The position numbers and the translations under genes are program-made. The notes under the pieces were generated by a model. It saw only the letters and a program-made list of their open reading frames with translations, did not search any database and had not been told where the DNA came from. Below are positions 36,190-44,920 of a stretch of 64,000 nt of DNA, piece by piece. Every line of letters begins with the position of its first letter. Within the stretch, counting starts at the first letter, position 1. Origin of the DNA: Bacteroides faecis MAJ27 (GTDB taxonomy: Bacteria; Bacteroidota; Bacteroidia; Bacteroidales; Bacteroidaceae); contig NZ_FNNN01000002.1 in NCBI RefSeq assembly GCF_900106755.1, positions 124,001 to 188,000 on the forward strand. Direction: 5' to 3'.

Positions 36190-36277
36190 GGAGAGGTGCT
36201 CGAGTGGTTGAAGAGGCACGCCTGGAAAGCGTGTATACGCCAAAAGTGTATCCGGGGTTCGAATCCCCGTCTCTCCG
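36190..36277 (+). tRNA. tRNA-Ser (anticodon GGA)
   Basis: An 88-base class II tRNA. The acceptor GGAGAGG (36190-36196) pairs with TCTCTCC (36270-36276). The anticodon stem ACGC/GCGT has loop CTGGAAA, anticodon GGA. There is a long variable arm (GTATACGCCAAAAGTGTATC) and T arm GGGG-TTCGAAT-CCCC. The discriminator is G. A -7-like TACATTTG at 36156-36163 lies upstream. Confidence 0.96.
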
Positions 36278-36352
36278 CAAAACAAAAGTTGAAACGTGAA
36301 GTAAATACAATAAATAATAATCAATTAATTAATCTTAAAAATTAGACACACA

Positions 36353-37156
36353 ATGAAAAAGTTATTTGCAATTGTTGCTGTGATTGGGGCCTTTACATTT
36401 GGCTCAATTCAACTTGCTCAGGCTCAAGACGCTCCTGCAGCAGAACAAACTGAACAACAAGCTGCTCCTGCTGCTGCTCAAGCTGCTCCGGCTGCTGCCC
36501 CTGCTGCAGAAGAAGGTGGTATTCACAAAGAAATCAAAGTTAAATTCATCGAAGGTACTGCATCTTTCATGAGTTTGGTTGCTATTGCTTTGGTAATCGG
36601 TTTGGCTTTCTGTATCGAACGTATCATCTATTTGAGCTTGGCTGAAATCAACACAAAAAAATTCATGGCATCTATCGAAGCTGCTTTGGAAAAAGGTGAT
36701 GTTGAAGCTGCTAAAGACATCGCACGTAACACCAGAGGTCCTGTTGCTTCTATCTACTATCAGGGTTTGATGAGAATCGACCAGGGTATCGACGTAGTTG
36801 AGAAGTCAGTAGTATCTTACGGTGGTGTACAGGCTGGTTACCTTGAAAAAGGATGTTCATGGATCACACTGTTTATCGCAATGGCTCCGTCACTCGGATT
36901 CTTGGGAACTGTAATCGGTATGGTGCAGGCATTTGATAAGATCCAGCAGGTAGGTGATATCTCTCCGACGGTTGTTGCAGGTGGTATGAAAGTTGCCTTG
37001 ATTACAACTATCTTCGGTTTGATCGTTGCTTTGATTCTTCAGGTATTCTACAACTACGTACTTGCTAAGATTGAAGCTCTTACAAGCGAAATGGAAGATT
37101 CTTCTATCTCTTTGCTTGACATGGTAATCAAATATGATCTGAAATACAAAAAATAA
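36353..37156 (+). CDS. exbB: MotA/TolQ/ExbB-family proton channel protein
   Basis: This 267-residue inner-membrane protein powers TonB-dependent import. It has a cleavable-looking signal (MKKLFAIVAVIGAFTFGSI, QLAQAQ), an Ala/Gln/Pro-rich periplasmic stretch (~25-52), a membrane helix at ~68-90, a cytoplasmic loop, then two helices holding LFIAMAPSLGFLGTVIGMV and VAGGMKVALITTIFGLIVAL, the ExbB hallmark. First of four tightly spaced genes. The tRNA-Ser gene ends 75 bp upstream. Confidence 0.93.
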   Translation: MKKLFAIVAVIGAFTFGSIQLAQAQDAPAAEQTEQQAAPAAAQAAPAAAPAAEEGGIHKEIKVKFIEGTASFMSLVAIALVIGLAFCIERIIYLSLAEINTKKFMASIEAALEKGDVEAAKDIARNTRGPVASIYYQGLMRIDQGIDVVEKSVVSYGGVQAGYLEKGCSWITLFIAMAPSLGFLGTVIGMVQAFDKIQQVGDISPTVVAGGMKVALITTIFGLIVALILQVFYNYVLAKIEALTSEMEDSSISLLDMVIKYDLKYKK

Positions 37157-37162
37157 TTCGAA

Positions 37163-37648
37163 ATGAGTAAGTTAACATATAAAGCATCGTACTACGCGCT
37201 GTATGCGATGTTTGCCATCATACTGATCGTAATGGGTATCTTCTTCTTCGGAGGAGACGCTACAGGCGATGCAGTAATTCCGGGAGTAGATCCCGAAATG
37301 TGGCAGCCGGCTCAAACAGATGCCTTACTCTACTTGATGTATGTTTTGTTTGGTTTAGCTGTTGCAGCCACTATTATTGCTGCTGTATTCCAATTTGGTG
37401 CAGCTTTGAAAGATAATCCGGCAGGCGCTATCAAGTCTTTGCTTGGTTTGGTTCTTTTGGTTGTTGTTTTAGTTGTAGCTTGGGCTATGGGTGACGGAAC
37501 ACCGATGAATATTCCTGGTTATGATGGTAGTGACAACGTTCCTTTCTGGCTGAAAATAACTGATATGTTCCTTTATTCCATCTACATCCTGTTGTTTGTA
37601 ACAATCGTTGCAATCATCGCGAGTGGCATAAAGAAAAAAATATCATAA
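37163..37648 (+). CDS. Conserved membrane protein of the exbB-exbD operon, 161 aa
   Basis: Three hydrophobic segments are visible (~8-30, ~60-83 and ~92-110) plus a C-terminal helix (~130-155). No recognised motif. It lies 6 bp after exbB and 35 bp before exbD, a gene order conserved in Bacteroidales, so it likely belongs to the proton-channel complex (inference). Confidence 0.85.
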   Translation: MSKLTYKASYYALYAMFAIILIVMGIFFFGGDATGDAVIPGVDPEMWQPAQTDALLYLMYVLFGLAVAATIIAAVFQFGAALKDNPAGAIKSLLGLVLLVVVLVVAWAMGDGTPMNIPGYDGSDNVPFWLKITDMFLYSIYILLFVTIVAIIASGIKKKIS

Positions 37649-37683
37649 TCAATTGAGGATACTCAATTTAATAAGTAATAACA

Positions 37684-38274
37684 ATGGCAAGAGGAAAAAG
37701 AAAAGTTCCTGATATTAACTCAAGTTCTACGGCGGATATCGCTTTCTTGTTGCTGATCTTCTTCTTGATTACAACATCAATGGATACAGACCGTGGTTTG
37801 GCAAGACTTTTGCCTCCACCACCCGAAGATCAAGATCAAAAGAATACGGATAAGATTAAAGAACGTAACATTTTGCAGGTATACTTGAATAAGGATGATG
37901 CTTTGATGTGCGGTAATGATTATATCGGTGTTGATCAGCTGAGAGAAAGAGCTAAAGAATTTATTGCGAATGCCGGTAATGCGGAGCATATGCCTGAAAA
38001 GACACAGAAGAATGTGGAATTTTTTGGTACGACTCTCGTTAACGACAAGCACGTAATTTCTTTGCAGAATGACCGCGGGTCTTCTTATCAGGCATATATC
38101 AGCGTGCAGAACGAACTTGTTGCTGCATACAATGAATTGAGAAATGAATTAGCTCTTCAGAAATGGCAGAGACCTTATGAGGAATTGAATGACGAACAGC
38201 AAAAAGCAATTCGTGAAATCTATCCGCAGAGAATTTCTGAGGCAGAACCTAAAAAATACGGAGAAAGGAGGTAA
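37684..38274 (+). CDS. exbD: ExbD/TolR-family biopolymer transport protein (first copy)
   Basis: This 196-residue protein has a cytoplasmic start, one membrane helix with the essential Asp in STADIAFLLLIFFLITTSMD (residues ~14-33), then the proline run LLPPPPEDQDQ and a long periplasmic domain with extra helical content (AYNELRNELALQKWQRP). It is longer than typical ExbD (~140). It forms the proton channel with ExbB and a second, shorter ExbD encoded 3 bp downstream. Confidence 0.93.
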   Translation: MARGKRKVPDINSSSTADIAFLLLIFFLITTSMDTDRGLARLLPPPPEDQDQKNTDKIKERNILQVYLNKDDALMCGNDYIGVDQLRERAKEFIANAGNAEHMPEKTQKNVEFFGTTLVNDKHVISLQNDRGSSYQAYISVQNELVAAYNELRNELALQKWQRPYEELNDEQQKAIREIYPQRISEAEPKKYGERR

Positions 38275-38277
38275 GTA

Positions 38278-38748
38278 ATGGGAAAATTTAATAAAACTGG
38301 TAAACGTGAAATGCCGGCATTGAATACTTCTTCATTGCCTGACCTTATCTTTACTTTGTTGTTCTTCTTTATGATTGTAACAACAATGCGTGAGGTTACT
38401 TTAAAAGTACAGTTCACACTTCCGGAAGGTACTGAGCTCGAAAAACTGGAGAAGAAATCACTGGTAACATTCATTTATGTGGGTGAACCGACTCAGGAAT
38501 ATCGTGCGAAAATGGGTACTGAAAGTCGTATTCAGCTCAACGACAGCTACGCTGAAGTGGGCGAAGTACAAGACTTCATTTTCCAGGAACGCGCAAGTAT
38601 GAATGAGGGTGACCAAGCTAAGATGACTGTGTCTCTGAAAGTAGACCAAAAAACAAAAATGGGTATTATCACTGACGTGAAGAATGCTCTTAGAAAATCT
38701 TACGCTTTGAAGATTAACTATTCGTCTACTAAACGTGGTGAGAAATAA
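38278..38748 (+). CDS. exbD: ExbD/TolR-family biopolymer transport protein (second copy)
   Basis: This 156-residue paralogue has the membrane-helix Asp in TSSLPDLIFTLLFFFMIVTT, a periplasmic domain and the C-terminal KTKMGIITDVKNALRKSY typical of ExbD. The start follows GGAGGTAAGTA, an unusually good ribosome-binding site for Bacteroides. Two different ExbD proteins in one operon suggest a heteromeric channel. Confidence 0.93.
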   Translation: MGKFNKTGKREMPALNTSSLPDLIFTLLFFFMIVTTMREVTLKVQFTLPEGTELEKLEKKSLVTFIYVGEPTQEYRAKMGTESRIQLNDSYAEVGEVQDFIFQERASMNEGDQAKMTVSLKVDQKTKMGIITDVKNALRKSYALKINYSSTKRGEK

Positions 38749-38771
38749 ACAGTTAATTTGATATATAAGAG

Positions 38772-38808
38772 AAGGGTGTCCAAGCAATTGGACACCCTTT
38801 CTTTTTTG
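38772..38808 (+). terminator. Intrinsic terminator of the exb operon
   Basis: AAGGGTGTCCAA (38772-38783) pairs with TTGGACACCCTT (38788-38799), loop GCAA, followed by TCTTTTTT. Confidence 0.9.
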
Positions 38809-38859
38809 ATGCTGTTTGTATTTTGTCAGGTTTTGCCTGAACTTATATTTCAAGTTGCT

Positions 38860-39396
38860 TTATTCTTTGACTCCATAAACTACTGTGTGAAGTTTATGTC
38901 TTATTTCTTCATAATCCTTTTCTGCATCCAGATTACCGTGCACCATCAGATACATGGGCAGGAAGTCATCTCCTGCTTTGTAGGGTGGTTGATAGTAATC
39001 TTTTTCCCAAAGTGTGAATCCATGGCGTTGGTAGAAATTGATACGGCGTTTAGCCATCTCCTCTACCGGGCGTTCCACTTCCAGAACAATGGGGTATTTT
39101 AGGTGTTCACACAGGTGCTCTAAAGTGCGTTTGCCGTAACCTCCGTTGCGCAATGCCGGATTGGTGGCGAAATGCTCTACATAGTAGAATCTGTCGAAGT
39201 CCCAATATGTGATAAAGCCGATAGGCAGGTCATCATCAAAAATGATATTATTATGGAAGTTGCCTATCCGGTCTGTGTATTCACGAAGATGCTCCAGTTG
39301 GCGGTATTCTTCCGGTGGAAACGATTCGACAAGAAGTTCTTCCATAAATTTGTAATGTTGCACGTCCGATGTAGTAATCGGTTGAAATCTGATCAT
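38860..39396 (-). CDS. GNAT-family N-acetyltransferase
   Basis: This 178-residue protein has a GNAT acetyl-CoA loop, NPALRNGGYGKRTLEHL (near residues 79-95), followed by PIVLEVERP and a late NFYQRHGF, the conserved C-terminal strand-helix. It resembles RimI-like or small-molecule acetyltransferases. The substrate is unknown. Its upstream region contains a 15-bp tandem repeat (39441-39524), so expression could vary with repeat number. Confidence 0.87.
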   Translation of the reverse strand: MIRFQPITTSDVQHYKFMEELLVESFPPEEYRQLEHLREYTDRIGNFHNNIIFDDDLPIGFITYWDFDRFYYVEHFATNPALRNGGYGKRTLEHLCEHLKYPIVLEVERPVEEMAKRRINFYQRHGFTLWEKDYYQPPYKAGDDFLPMYLMVHGNLDAEKDYEEIRHKLHTVVYGVKE

Positions 39397-39440
39397 ACGG
39401 TTTGGGTTTTTAAGTTTGACAATATTGCTTTTCTGTTATT

Positions 39441-39524
39441 ATATCAGTTGTTTTTATATTAGTTGTTTTTATACCAGTTGTTATGATGCCGGTTGTTTTT
39501 ATATCGGTTGTTTTTTTATATCGG
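39441..39524. repeat. 15-bp minisatellite, five and a half copies
   Basis: Units read ATATCAGTTGTTTTT, ATATTAGTTGTTTTT, ATACCAGTTGTTATG, ATGCCGGTTGTTTTT and ATATCGGTTGTTTTTTT, then ATATCGG. The array lies 45 bp upstream of the GNAT start and 41 bp from the end of the peptidase gene. Confidence 0.93.
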
Positions 39525-39565
39525 ATACATAAGATTTCTGATCGAATTCTTATGACTGCCTGTGA

Positions 39566-40843
39566 CTAAGGAACATAGAACTCGATAATCCGTTGGATAG
39601 CACGCCGGCAGACCGGGCAAAATTCGGGATATTCGTTCGTTTTCATACGGCAATTGAATGCGGGACGGTATATGCCTTTGGCTGAGTAACCACCGCCTTC
39701 ATATACACCTACCGGATAGCTTTGGTGCTGTGTGGCAGGGGTGGGGACAGGTGTATTCGGTGCAAGCATATCCTCCCATTTTGAGGCGAAGTTTACCCGC
39801 GTACTGATATTTTGTTCCCATGGTTCTACATCCAGCGGATAGGTGTCCGTCATTACATCGTCTTCATAAAAATACTCATCCGCCAAGCCCGCAAAACTAT
39901 GTCCGAATTCGTGGACTACTACTGGCTTGAACATGGCATGGTGAGCAGTAGTCAGCGTATATGAGTTGTAGATTCCTCCTCCACCGTACACATCTGTATT
40001 GGCAAGAATAATAATGTGTTCGTAAGGAATACCTGCCAAGGCATTATGGATGGCTTTCACCCGGCTTGTAGTCAGATAACGGTCTGAGTAAAAAGTATCA
40101 AAATGGGAATGAACAGCCGTGTGCTTCCATTGATTCTCGCGGGGCACACTGACTCCGCTGTCAATAGACGGGCTGGCTACAGCCACTATGTTGAACTTGT
40201 TTTTCATTGACCGGAATGGTTCATGAGAAAACAGGCTTTCACAGGCTTTCTGCGCATCCTGATAGAATACATTCATTTCTTTTTCCGTATATCCCTCTGC
40301 CAAGATAGCTACATCTATGCACTCTTTTTCGTTACCGCTGCGAAGCATGTATCGATGTGGGGTGACATGTGTTGTTCCGCGTTTGTGAATCAAAATATCT
40401 TCCGGGCGGACAATATGCTTAAAACTGGTCATCACTTCCTTGCGGGGAGTAAATAGAACAACTTCTACTTCTGCCGGCTGTTTGGGATAGGGAAGTAAGA
40501 AACTGTTTTCGAAGCCCCGTGCCGTTTCTTTGGCTTCATCGGTGGACAACCACTCTTGAAACAGTGAAGAAAAGGAATGCTTATAAATACATTGTCCCGT
40601 AGCGAGATCTTTTACGATGATCTGCCCGTTGCCTTCCAGCGGAAGCTCGGACAGATGATGCTCACGACCTGCCCAGGAAGGAAGTTGTGATAACTCATCC
40701 AGATAGATGGCTTGCTGTTTATTGTTTCCGGTGAAAATGTAGTCCACCCTCAGCGTTTTATTCTGAAAATAATCTGCAAAGTTTTGCGCATAACTTCCTG
40801 CTGATGCCAGGAAAAAAAGAAGAATACTGCAAATTTGTTTCAT
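39566..40843 (-). CDS. Secreted M64-family (IgA-peptidase-like) metalloprotease
   Basis: This 425-residue protein has a signal peptide (MKQICSILLFFLASAGSYAQ) and the M64 zinc site HEFGHSFAGLADEY near residue 317 (HExxH with a downstream Asp). DVAILAEGYTEKEMNVFY precedes it, and a Cys-containing C-terminus (EFCPVCRRAIQRII) follows. M64 is named for a Clostridium IgA protease, but most Bacteroides members are uncharacterised. It probably acts in the periplasm or outside the cell. A -7-like TACCTTTG lies upstream (40876-40869). Confidence 0.92.
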   Translation of the reverse strand: MKQICSILLFFLASAGSYAQNFADYFQNKTLRVDYIFTGNNKQQAIYLDELSQLPSWAGREHHLSELPLEGNGQIIVKDLATGQCIYKHSFSSLFQEWLSTDEAKETARGFENSFLLPYPKQPAEVEVVLFTPRKEVMTSFKHIVRPEDILIHKRGTTHVTPHRYMLRSGNEKECIDVAILAEGYTEKEMNVFYQDAQKACESLFSHEPFRSMKNKFNIVAVASPSIDSGVSVPRENQWKHTAVHSHFDTFYSDRYLTTSRVKAIHNALAGIPYEHIIILANTDVYGGGGIYNSYTLTTAHHAMFKPVVVHEFGHSFAGLADEYFYEDDVMTDTYPLDVEPWEQNISTRVNFASKWEDMLAPNTPVPTPATQHQSYPVGVYEGGGYSAKGIYRPAFNCRMKTNEYPEFCPVCRRAIQRIIEFYVP

Positions 40844-40995
40844 ATAAATAGTATATTTATGTTTTTCACAAAGGTACGAACTATTGTTGACTTATTCGAT
40901 ATTTGCAAATAAAAGTAATAAATCATAGTATTTGTTGCCGAAAAATAGCTAACTTTGCATGAAAGATTCATTGATTAAAACAATTTGATTCAAAA

Positions 40996-41475
40996 ATGGG
41001 ACATCATCAATTAGATGCTTTAGATGAGCAAATTCTGAAATTAATAGCAGGGAACGCGCGTATTCCTTTTCTGGAAGTAGCCAGAGCATGTAACGTTTCC
41101 GGGGCGGCTATCCACCAGCGCATTCAGAAGTTGACTAATCTGGGAATATTGAAAGGGTCGGAATATGTCATCGATCCTGAGAAGATAGGATATGAAACTT
41201 GTGCTTATATCGGTATATATCTGAAAGATCCGGAATCCTTTGATTCGGTAACAAGAGCTTTGGAAGCAATTCCGGAAGTAGTCGAATGTCATTTCACTAC
41301 AGGTAAATATGATATGTTTATCAAGATTTACGCGAAGAACAATCACCACTTGCTGAGTATCATCCATGATAAGTTGCAGCCTCTGGGGTTGGCGCGTACT
41401 GAAACATTGATCTCCTTCCATGAAGCCATAAAGCGGCAGATGCCCATTATGGTCGACATAGAAGATGAAGATTAA
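40996..41475 (+). CDS. Lrp/AsnC-family transcriptional regulator
   Basis: This 159-residue regulator begins with an AsnC-type winged helix at ~8-60 (LDEQILKLIAGNARIPFLEV, GAAIHQRIQKLTNLGILKG), followed by the RAM ligand domain (TCAYIGIYLK, VVECHFTTGKYDMFIKIYAKN). The ligand is likely an amino acid, unidentified. A -7-like TAACTTTG sits at 40950-40957. It is divergent from the M64 peptidase gene. Confidence 0.93.
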   Translation: MGHHQLDALDEQILKLIAGNARIPFLEVARACNVSGAAIHQRIQKLTNLGILKGSEYVIDPEKIGYETCAYIGIYLKDPESFDSVTRALEAIPEVVECHFTTGKYDMFIKIYAKNNHHLLSIIHDKLQPLGLARTETLISFHEAIKRQMPIMVDIEDED

Positions 41476-41493
41476 TTGTATTAAATAACAGAC

Positions 41494-41988
41494 TTACTGT
41501 TTCACGTAATCTACAAAAGCATACGGGCAGAGATGTTTCTCATCCACAGGATGAGCCTCTCTGCTTTTTTCGTGCCATTGAGCGGGAGATACTTCCGGGA
41601 AGAAGGCATCAGCTTCGGGAGCAAGGTCATTTATTTCCGTCAGGCAAAGCTCATCGGCAAAGGGAAGTGCCTGTCTATAAACGCTTGCGCCTCCGATGAT
41701 ATATATATGCTCGTCTTCCTTGCAACTTTGCAAGGCTGCTTCCAGTGATGGAAAGACTTCTGCACCGGGACATACTGTTTCCGGTCGGGAGGATAACACA
41801 ATATTCCTGCGGTTGGGCAGCGCCCCTTTCGGGAGCGATTCAAAGGTTTTTCTTCCCATGATAATCGTGTTTCCGGTGGTCAATGCTTTGAAACGTTTCA
41901 AGTCGTTGGGCAACCAGAAAAGCAGTTTATTCTGAAAGCCGATAGCCATTCGACGGTCTACGGCGGCGATGATTGATACTTTACTCAT
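41494..41988 (-). CDS. folA: Dihydrofolate reductase
   Basis: This 164-residue enzyme regenerates tetrahydrofolate with NADPH. The pattern is standard: SIIAAVDRRMAIGFQNKLLFWLPNDLKRFK with the active-site Asp near 29, then TIIMGRKTFESLPKGALPNR and YIIGGASVYRQALPF. It lies 7 bp downstream of thyA, the usual coupling of the reductase to the enzyme that consumes methylene-tetrahydrofolate. Confidence 0.96.
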   Translation of the reverse strand: MSKVSIIAAVDRRMAIGFQNKLLFWLPNDLKRFKALTTGNTIIMGRKTFESLPKGALPNRRNIVLSSRPETVCPGAEVFPSLEAALQSCKEDEHIYIIGGASVYRQALPFADELCLTEINDLAPEADAFFPEVSPAQWHEKSREAHPVDEKHLCPYAFVDYVKQ

Positions 41989-41995
41989 GTCTTTT

Positions 41996-42790
41996 TTATA
42001 CCGCTACTATTCCGGCAATATGTGGATGCGGGTCGTAATTCACCAGTTCGAAGTCTTCGAACTTAAAGTCGTAAATACTCTTCACATCCGGATTAATCTT
42101 CATTTGAGGCAATGCGCGTGGTTCGCGGCTGAGCTGTAATTTAACCTGTTCCAGATGGTTCAGGTAGATATGGGCATCACCGAGTGTATGAATGAAGTCT
42201 CCCGGTTTCAGTCCTGTTACTTGCGCCATCATTTGCAACAGGAGCGCGTATGATGCGATGTTGAACGGAACTCCGAGAAATATGTCCGCGCTGCGCTGAT
42301 AAAGTTGCAGACTCAGCCGACCGTCTGCCACATAAAACTGGAAGAAGGCATGGCAAGGAGGGAGATTCATGTTCTTTAAATCAGCTACATTCCAAGCACT
42401 TACAATGATACGGCGGGAGTCGGGATTGTGCTTGATGGTCTCTACGGCTTCGCTGATCTGGTCGATGAATCCACCGTCGTAGTCGGGCCACGAACGCCAT
42501 TGATAGCCATAGATATGTCCTAAGTCACCGTTTTCGTCCGCCCATTCGTTCCAGATGCGCACGCCGTGTTCTTGCAGATATTTCGCATTCGTATCCCCTT
42601 GCAGAAACCAGAGCAACTCGTAGATGATTGATTTCAGATGTAGTTTTTTAGTCGTCAGACATGGGAAACCCTCGTCGAGGTTGAAACGCATCTGATGCCC
42701 GAATACGCTGATCGTTCCGGTTCCTGTGCGGTCACTTTTTTCCGTTCCTTCGGTTAGTACGCGATGGAGTAAATCTAAATATTGTTTCAT
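41996..42790 (-). CDS. thyA: Thymidylate synthase
   Basis: This 264-residue ThyA-type enzyme makes dTMP from dUMP. It shows [35 protein letters not shown], the catalytic Cys in [13 protein letters not shown] (near residue 146), [20 protein letters not shown] and [17 protein letters not shown] start at 42790 (MKQYLDLL); the frame upstream to 42856 overlaps the neighbour. A -7-like TAATTTTG lies at 42830-42823, inside the 3' end of the upstream gene. Confidence 0.96.
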   Translation of the reverse strand: MKQYLDLLHRVLTEGTEKSDRTGTGTISVFGHQMRFNLDEGFPCLTTKKLHLKSIIYELLWFLQGDTNAKYLQEHGVRIWNEWADENGDLGHIYGYQWRSWPDYDGGFIDQISEAVETIKHNPDSRRIIVSAWNVADLKNMNLPPCHAFFQFYVADGRLSLQLYQRSADIFLGVPFNIASYALLLQMMAQVTGLKPGDFIHTLGDAHIYLNHLEQVKLQLSREPRALPQMKINPDVKSIYDFKFEDFELVNYDPHPHIAGIVAV

Positions 42791-42827
42791 AGCGAATAAT
42801 TTTCCAATAAATGGGTGCGATGCAAAA

Positions 42828-44099
42828 TTACAAAAATGGAGTGAATAAATTGGCAAACCATCCGACGAACTTCTTCCACGGTGAGCGCTTTTTCCAGAAC
42901 TCGGGTGTCAGTTGCGTACAATGCTCTATATCGTTCCGGAACATTTCGTTCAGTTCCCCTGTGATTTCCTTGTTAAAGATGAAAGCATTCGTTTCGTAGT
43001 CGTACCGGAGGCTGCGGCTGTTCAGGTTGGCGGTGCCTACTGTGCAAAAAATGTCATCGACCATCATTATTTTAGAATGATGGAAGCCGCCATTATACAT
43101 ATATACAGTGGCTCCTCTCTTCATCAGTTTATGGAGTTTGTAGAGGGCGGCATCCGGTGTAAACGGGATGTCGGAGGCGGAAGAAACCATGATTGTCACA
43201 TCTACACCACGTTCGATCGTGCGCTGGAGCGCTTTGTTGATGGAGGAAGTCGGTACGAAATACGGATTGACGATGTGCACGTTCTTTTGTGCCGAATAGA
43301 TGGACATCGCATAAGCATGACTGAGCATGCGGCTGTTTTTCTTCGGTGTACGGTCGACAATGGCGACTACTACCTGGGTGCTGTCCGACTGCCCCTTGTG
43401 GAGGGGGAAGTAGGCTTCGCCACCGATGTTTTGTTTAGTCTCTTTGTTCCATATGGTGAGAAATATTTCTTGCAGATCATTGACAGCATCCCCTTCGATT
43501 CTCATGTGCATATCACGCCATGTACCGATTTTGGGGAGTCCGTTGATGTAATAGTCGGCGATGTTCATTCCTCCCGTATAGGCGACTTCACCGTCGATAA
43601 CGGCTATTTTCCGGTGGTCGCGGTGGGCCGCATGGTTGATATATGGGAAGGTGAACGGATCGAATTTGACAATCTCGATTCCCTGTTCGCGTATTTTCTT
43701 GAGATGCTTTTTTTTGAGCGGTTTGTTGTTCGACCAGTTGCCGAACGCATCGAACATGGCCCGTACTTCCACCCCTTCTTTCACTTTTTCGGCCAGTAGG
43801 GCAAATAACGCATTGGCTATCGAATCGTTGCGGAAATTAAAATATTCCAGGTGGATATGATGTTTGGCCTCACGGATGGCGCTGAATAAATCGATAAACT
43901 TCTCTCGTCCGCTTTTTAGCAGCTTGACTTTGTTATTGTCGGATATAGGAATCCCCGACTCTGACAAGAAACGTAATACAAGGGAATCGCTTGTCAGGGC
44001 TATAGAGTCTCTGGGGTGTGTCATCAAACTGTCGATGACATCCGCTTGAGCACGGAATAAAGACAAAAACAGGAATAAAATAAATATACGTAGTTTCAA
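42828..44099 (-). CDS. Phospholipase D / cardiolipin synthase-like protein, exported
   Basis: This 423-residue protein starts with a hydrophobic signal ([19 protein letters not shown]). It has two HKD motifs, [19 protein letters not shown] (near 156) and [20 protein letters not shown] (near 342), as in bacterial cardiolipin synthases (Cls), which join two phosphatidylglycerols. Canonical Cls has two N-terminal membrane helices rather than a signal peptide, so a periplasmic PLD-type enzyme is possible. A -7-like TATCTTTG lies upstream (44139-44132). Confidence 0.88.
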   Translation of the reverse strand: MKLRIFILFLFLSLFRAQADVIDSLMTHPRDSIALTSDSLVLRFLSESGIPISDNNKVKLLKSGREKFIDLFSAIREAKHHIHLEYFNFRNDSIANALFALLAEKVKEGVEVRAMFDAFGNWSNNKPLKKKHLKKIREQGIEIVKFDPFTFPYINHAAHRDHRKIAVIDGEVAYTGGMNIADYYINGLPKIGTWRDMHMRIEGDAVNDLQEIFLTIWNKETKQNIGGEAYFPLHKGQSDSTQVVVAIVDRTPKKNSRMLSHAYAMSIYSAQKNVHIVNPYFVPTSSINKALQRTIERGVDVTIMVSSASDIPFTPDAALYKLHKLMKRGATVYMYNGGFHHSKIMMVDDIFCTVGTANLNSRSLRYDYETNAFIFNKEITGELNEMFRNDIEHCTQLTPEFWKKRSPWKKFVGWFANLFTPFL

Positions 44100-44421
44100 A
44101 ACTCTTCTCGCTATTTTAGTTTACAAGGTAACAAAGATACAACATCTATGTTTGGAGCTATCGGGAGATAAGGATATATTTATTATAATTTAACAGAAAA
44201 AACAACAGGGAATCTCTTCAATAATAACGGAGCCCGGTGTAATAGGAGCTGATCAGACTGCTCTCTATTCTAATGTTTCTTCAATGATAACTTGAGTCCG
44301 ATGTAATAAGCACTCGTCTGTTTTTTCCTTTTTTTGGGGGGGAAAGGAAAAGGTAAAAGGGGGCAGTCCGGAAACCCTGTTTGAACTCCATACTGTGCTG
44401 ATATGAACTAATGATTCTTTT

Positions 44422-44498
44422 TTTAGACATAAGCCCCAAAGAACAAATTTGCTATAAAAGCTATGCAGGAAATATGTTCTTTTGTTCTTATGTCTAAA
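44422..44498. repeat. Imperfect inverted repeat inserted in a composite element
   Basis: TTTAGACATAAG with CAAAGAACA on the left pairs with TGTTCTTTTG and TTCTTATGTCTAAA on the right, around a ~29-bp loop. It separates module A (to ~44402) from R1 (from ~44517), which are adjacent in the 29.6-kb copy. Confidence 0.8.
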
Positions 44499-44515
44499 GT
44501 CGATTCAAAACGAAT

Positions 44516-44692
44516 CGGAAAAGAATATATTTAGGCACGGATTACACGGATTTCACGGTTTTAGTGCTATGATTACGTAAAACAACCGTGTTAATCCGTG
44601 TAATCCGTGCCTAATCCTCAATTTATAATTTAGTTCATTTCCGTACAGAAAGAAACAATCAGAAAACAACCGGGGTTTCAGATTGATCCGGT
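44516..44692 (+). repeat. R1 palindromic repeat with module B, copy 3
   Basis: The hairpin runs 44532-44613. The 50-bp centre 44548-44597 (GGATTTCACGG to GTGTTAATCC) is exactly the reverse complement of 29632-29681, while the flanks (AAAAGAATATATTT and AATCCTCAATTTAT) have the same orientation in both. Module B follows to ~44692. Confidence 0.92.
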
Positions 44693-44764
44693 AAAAGCTT
44701 TGTAAATAGGTGTCAATAAGTTCTTTACCTGTTTACAAAGCTTTCTGTTTCTGCTTCCGTCGTA

Positions 44765-44904
44765 GTGTCACAGCAGTGCCAAGGTTTGTCACGGCTGTTC
44801 CCTTCGGGTGTCAGGGTTGTGCCAACGGGCTGTCACAGTTGTGCCACCGCGATGGCACTGCTGTGCCAATGCAATGGCACAACTGTGACAAGCCGTTGGC
44901 ACAA
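44765..44904. repeat. Second array of 22-bp palindromic units
   Basis: About six units of TTGTGCCA, five variable bases, TGGCACAG-like sequence, period 22 bp; five-base segments include acggg, ccgcg, atgca and agccg. Early units are degenerate (TGTCACAGC, AGTGCCA). The unit matches the array at 17.97-18.07 kb but the five-base segments differ. Confidence 0.85.
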
Positions 44905-44920
44905 GGTACGGCAATGCTTG

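Larger units (their letters stand above)
44100..44920. other. Gene-free 820-bp repeat region
   Basis: Contents in order: two degenerate ~45-bp direct repeats beginning TCTTCAATAATAACGG (44216) and TCTTCAATGATAACTT (44278); the composite A-R1-B element (~44360-44692) with an extra inverted repeat between A and R1; and an array of 22-bp units (44765-44904) ending at the stop of the DUF5056-like gene. No credible gene is seen. Confidence 0.8.
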
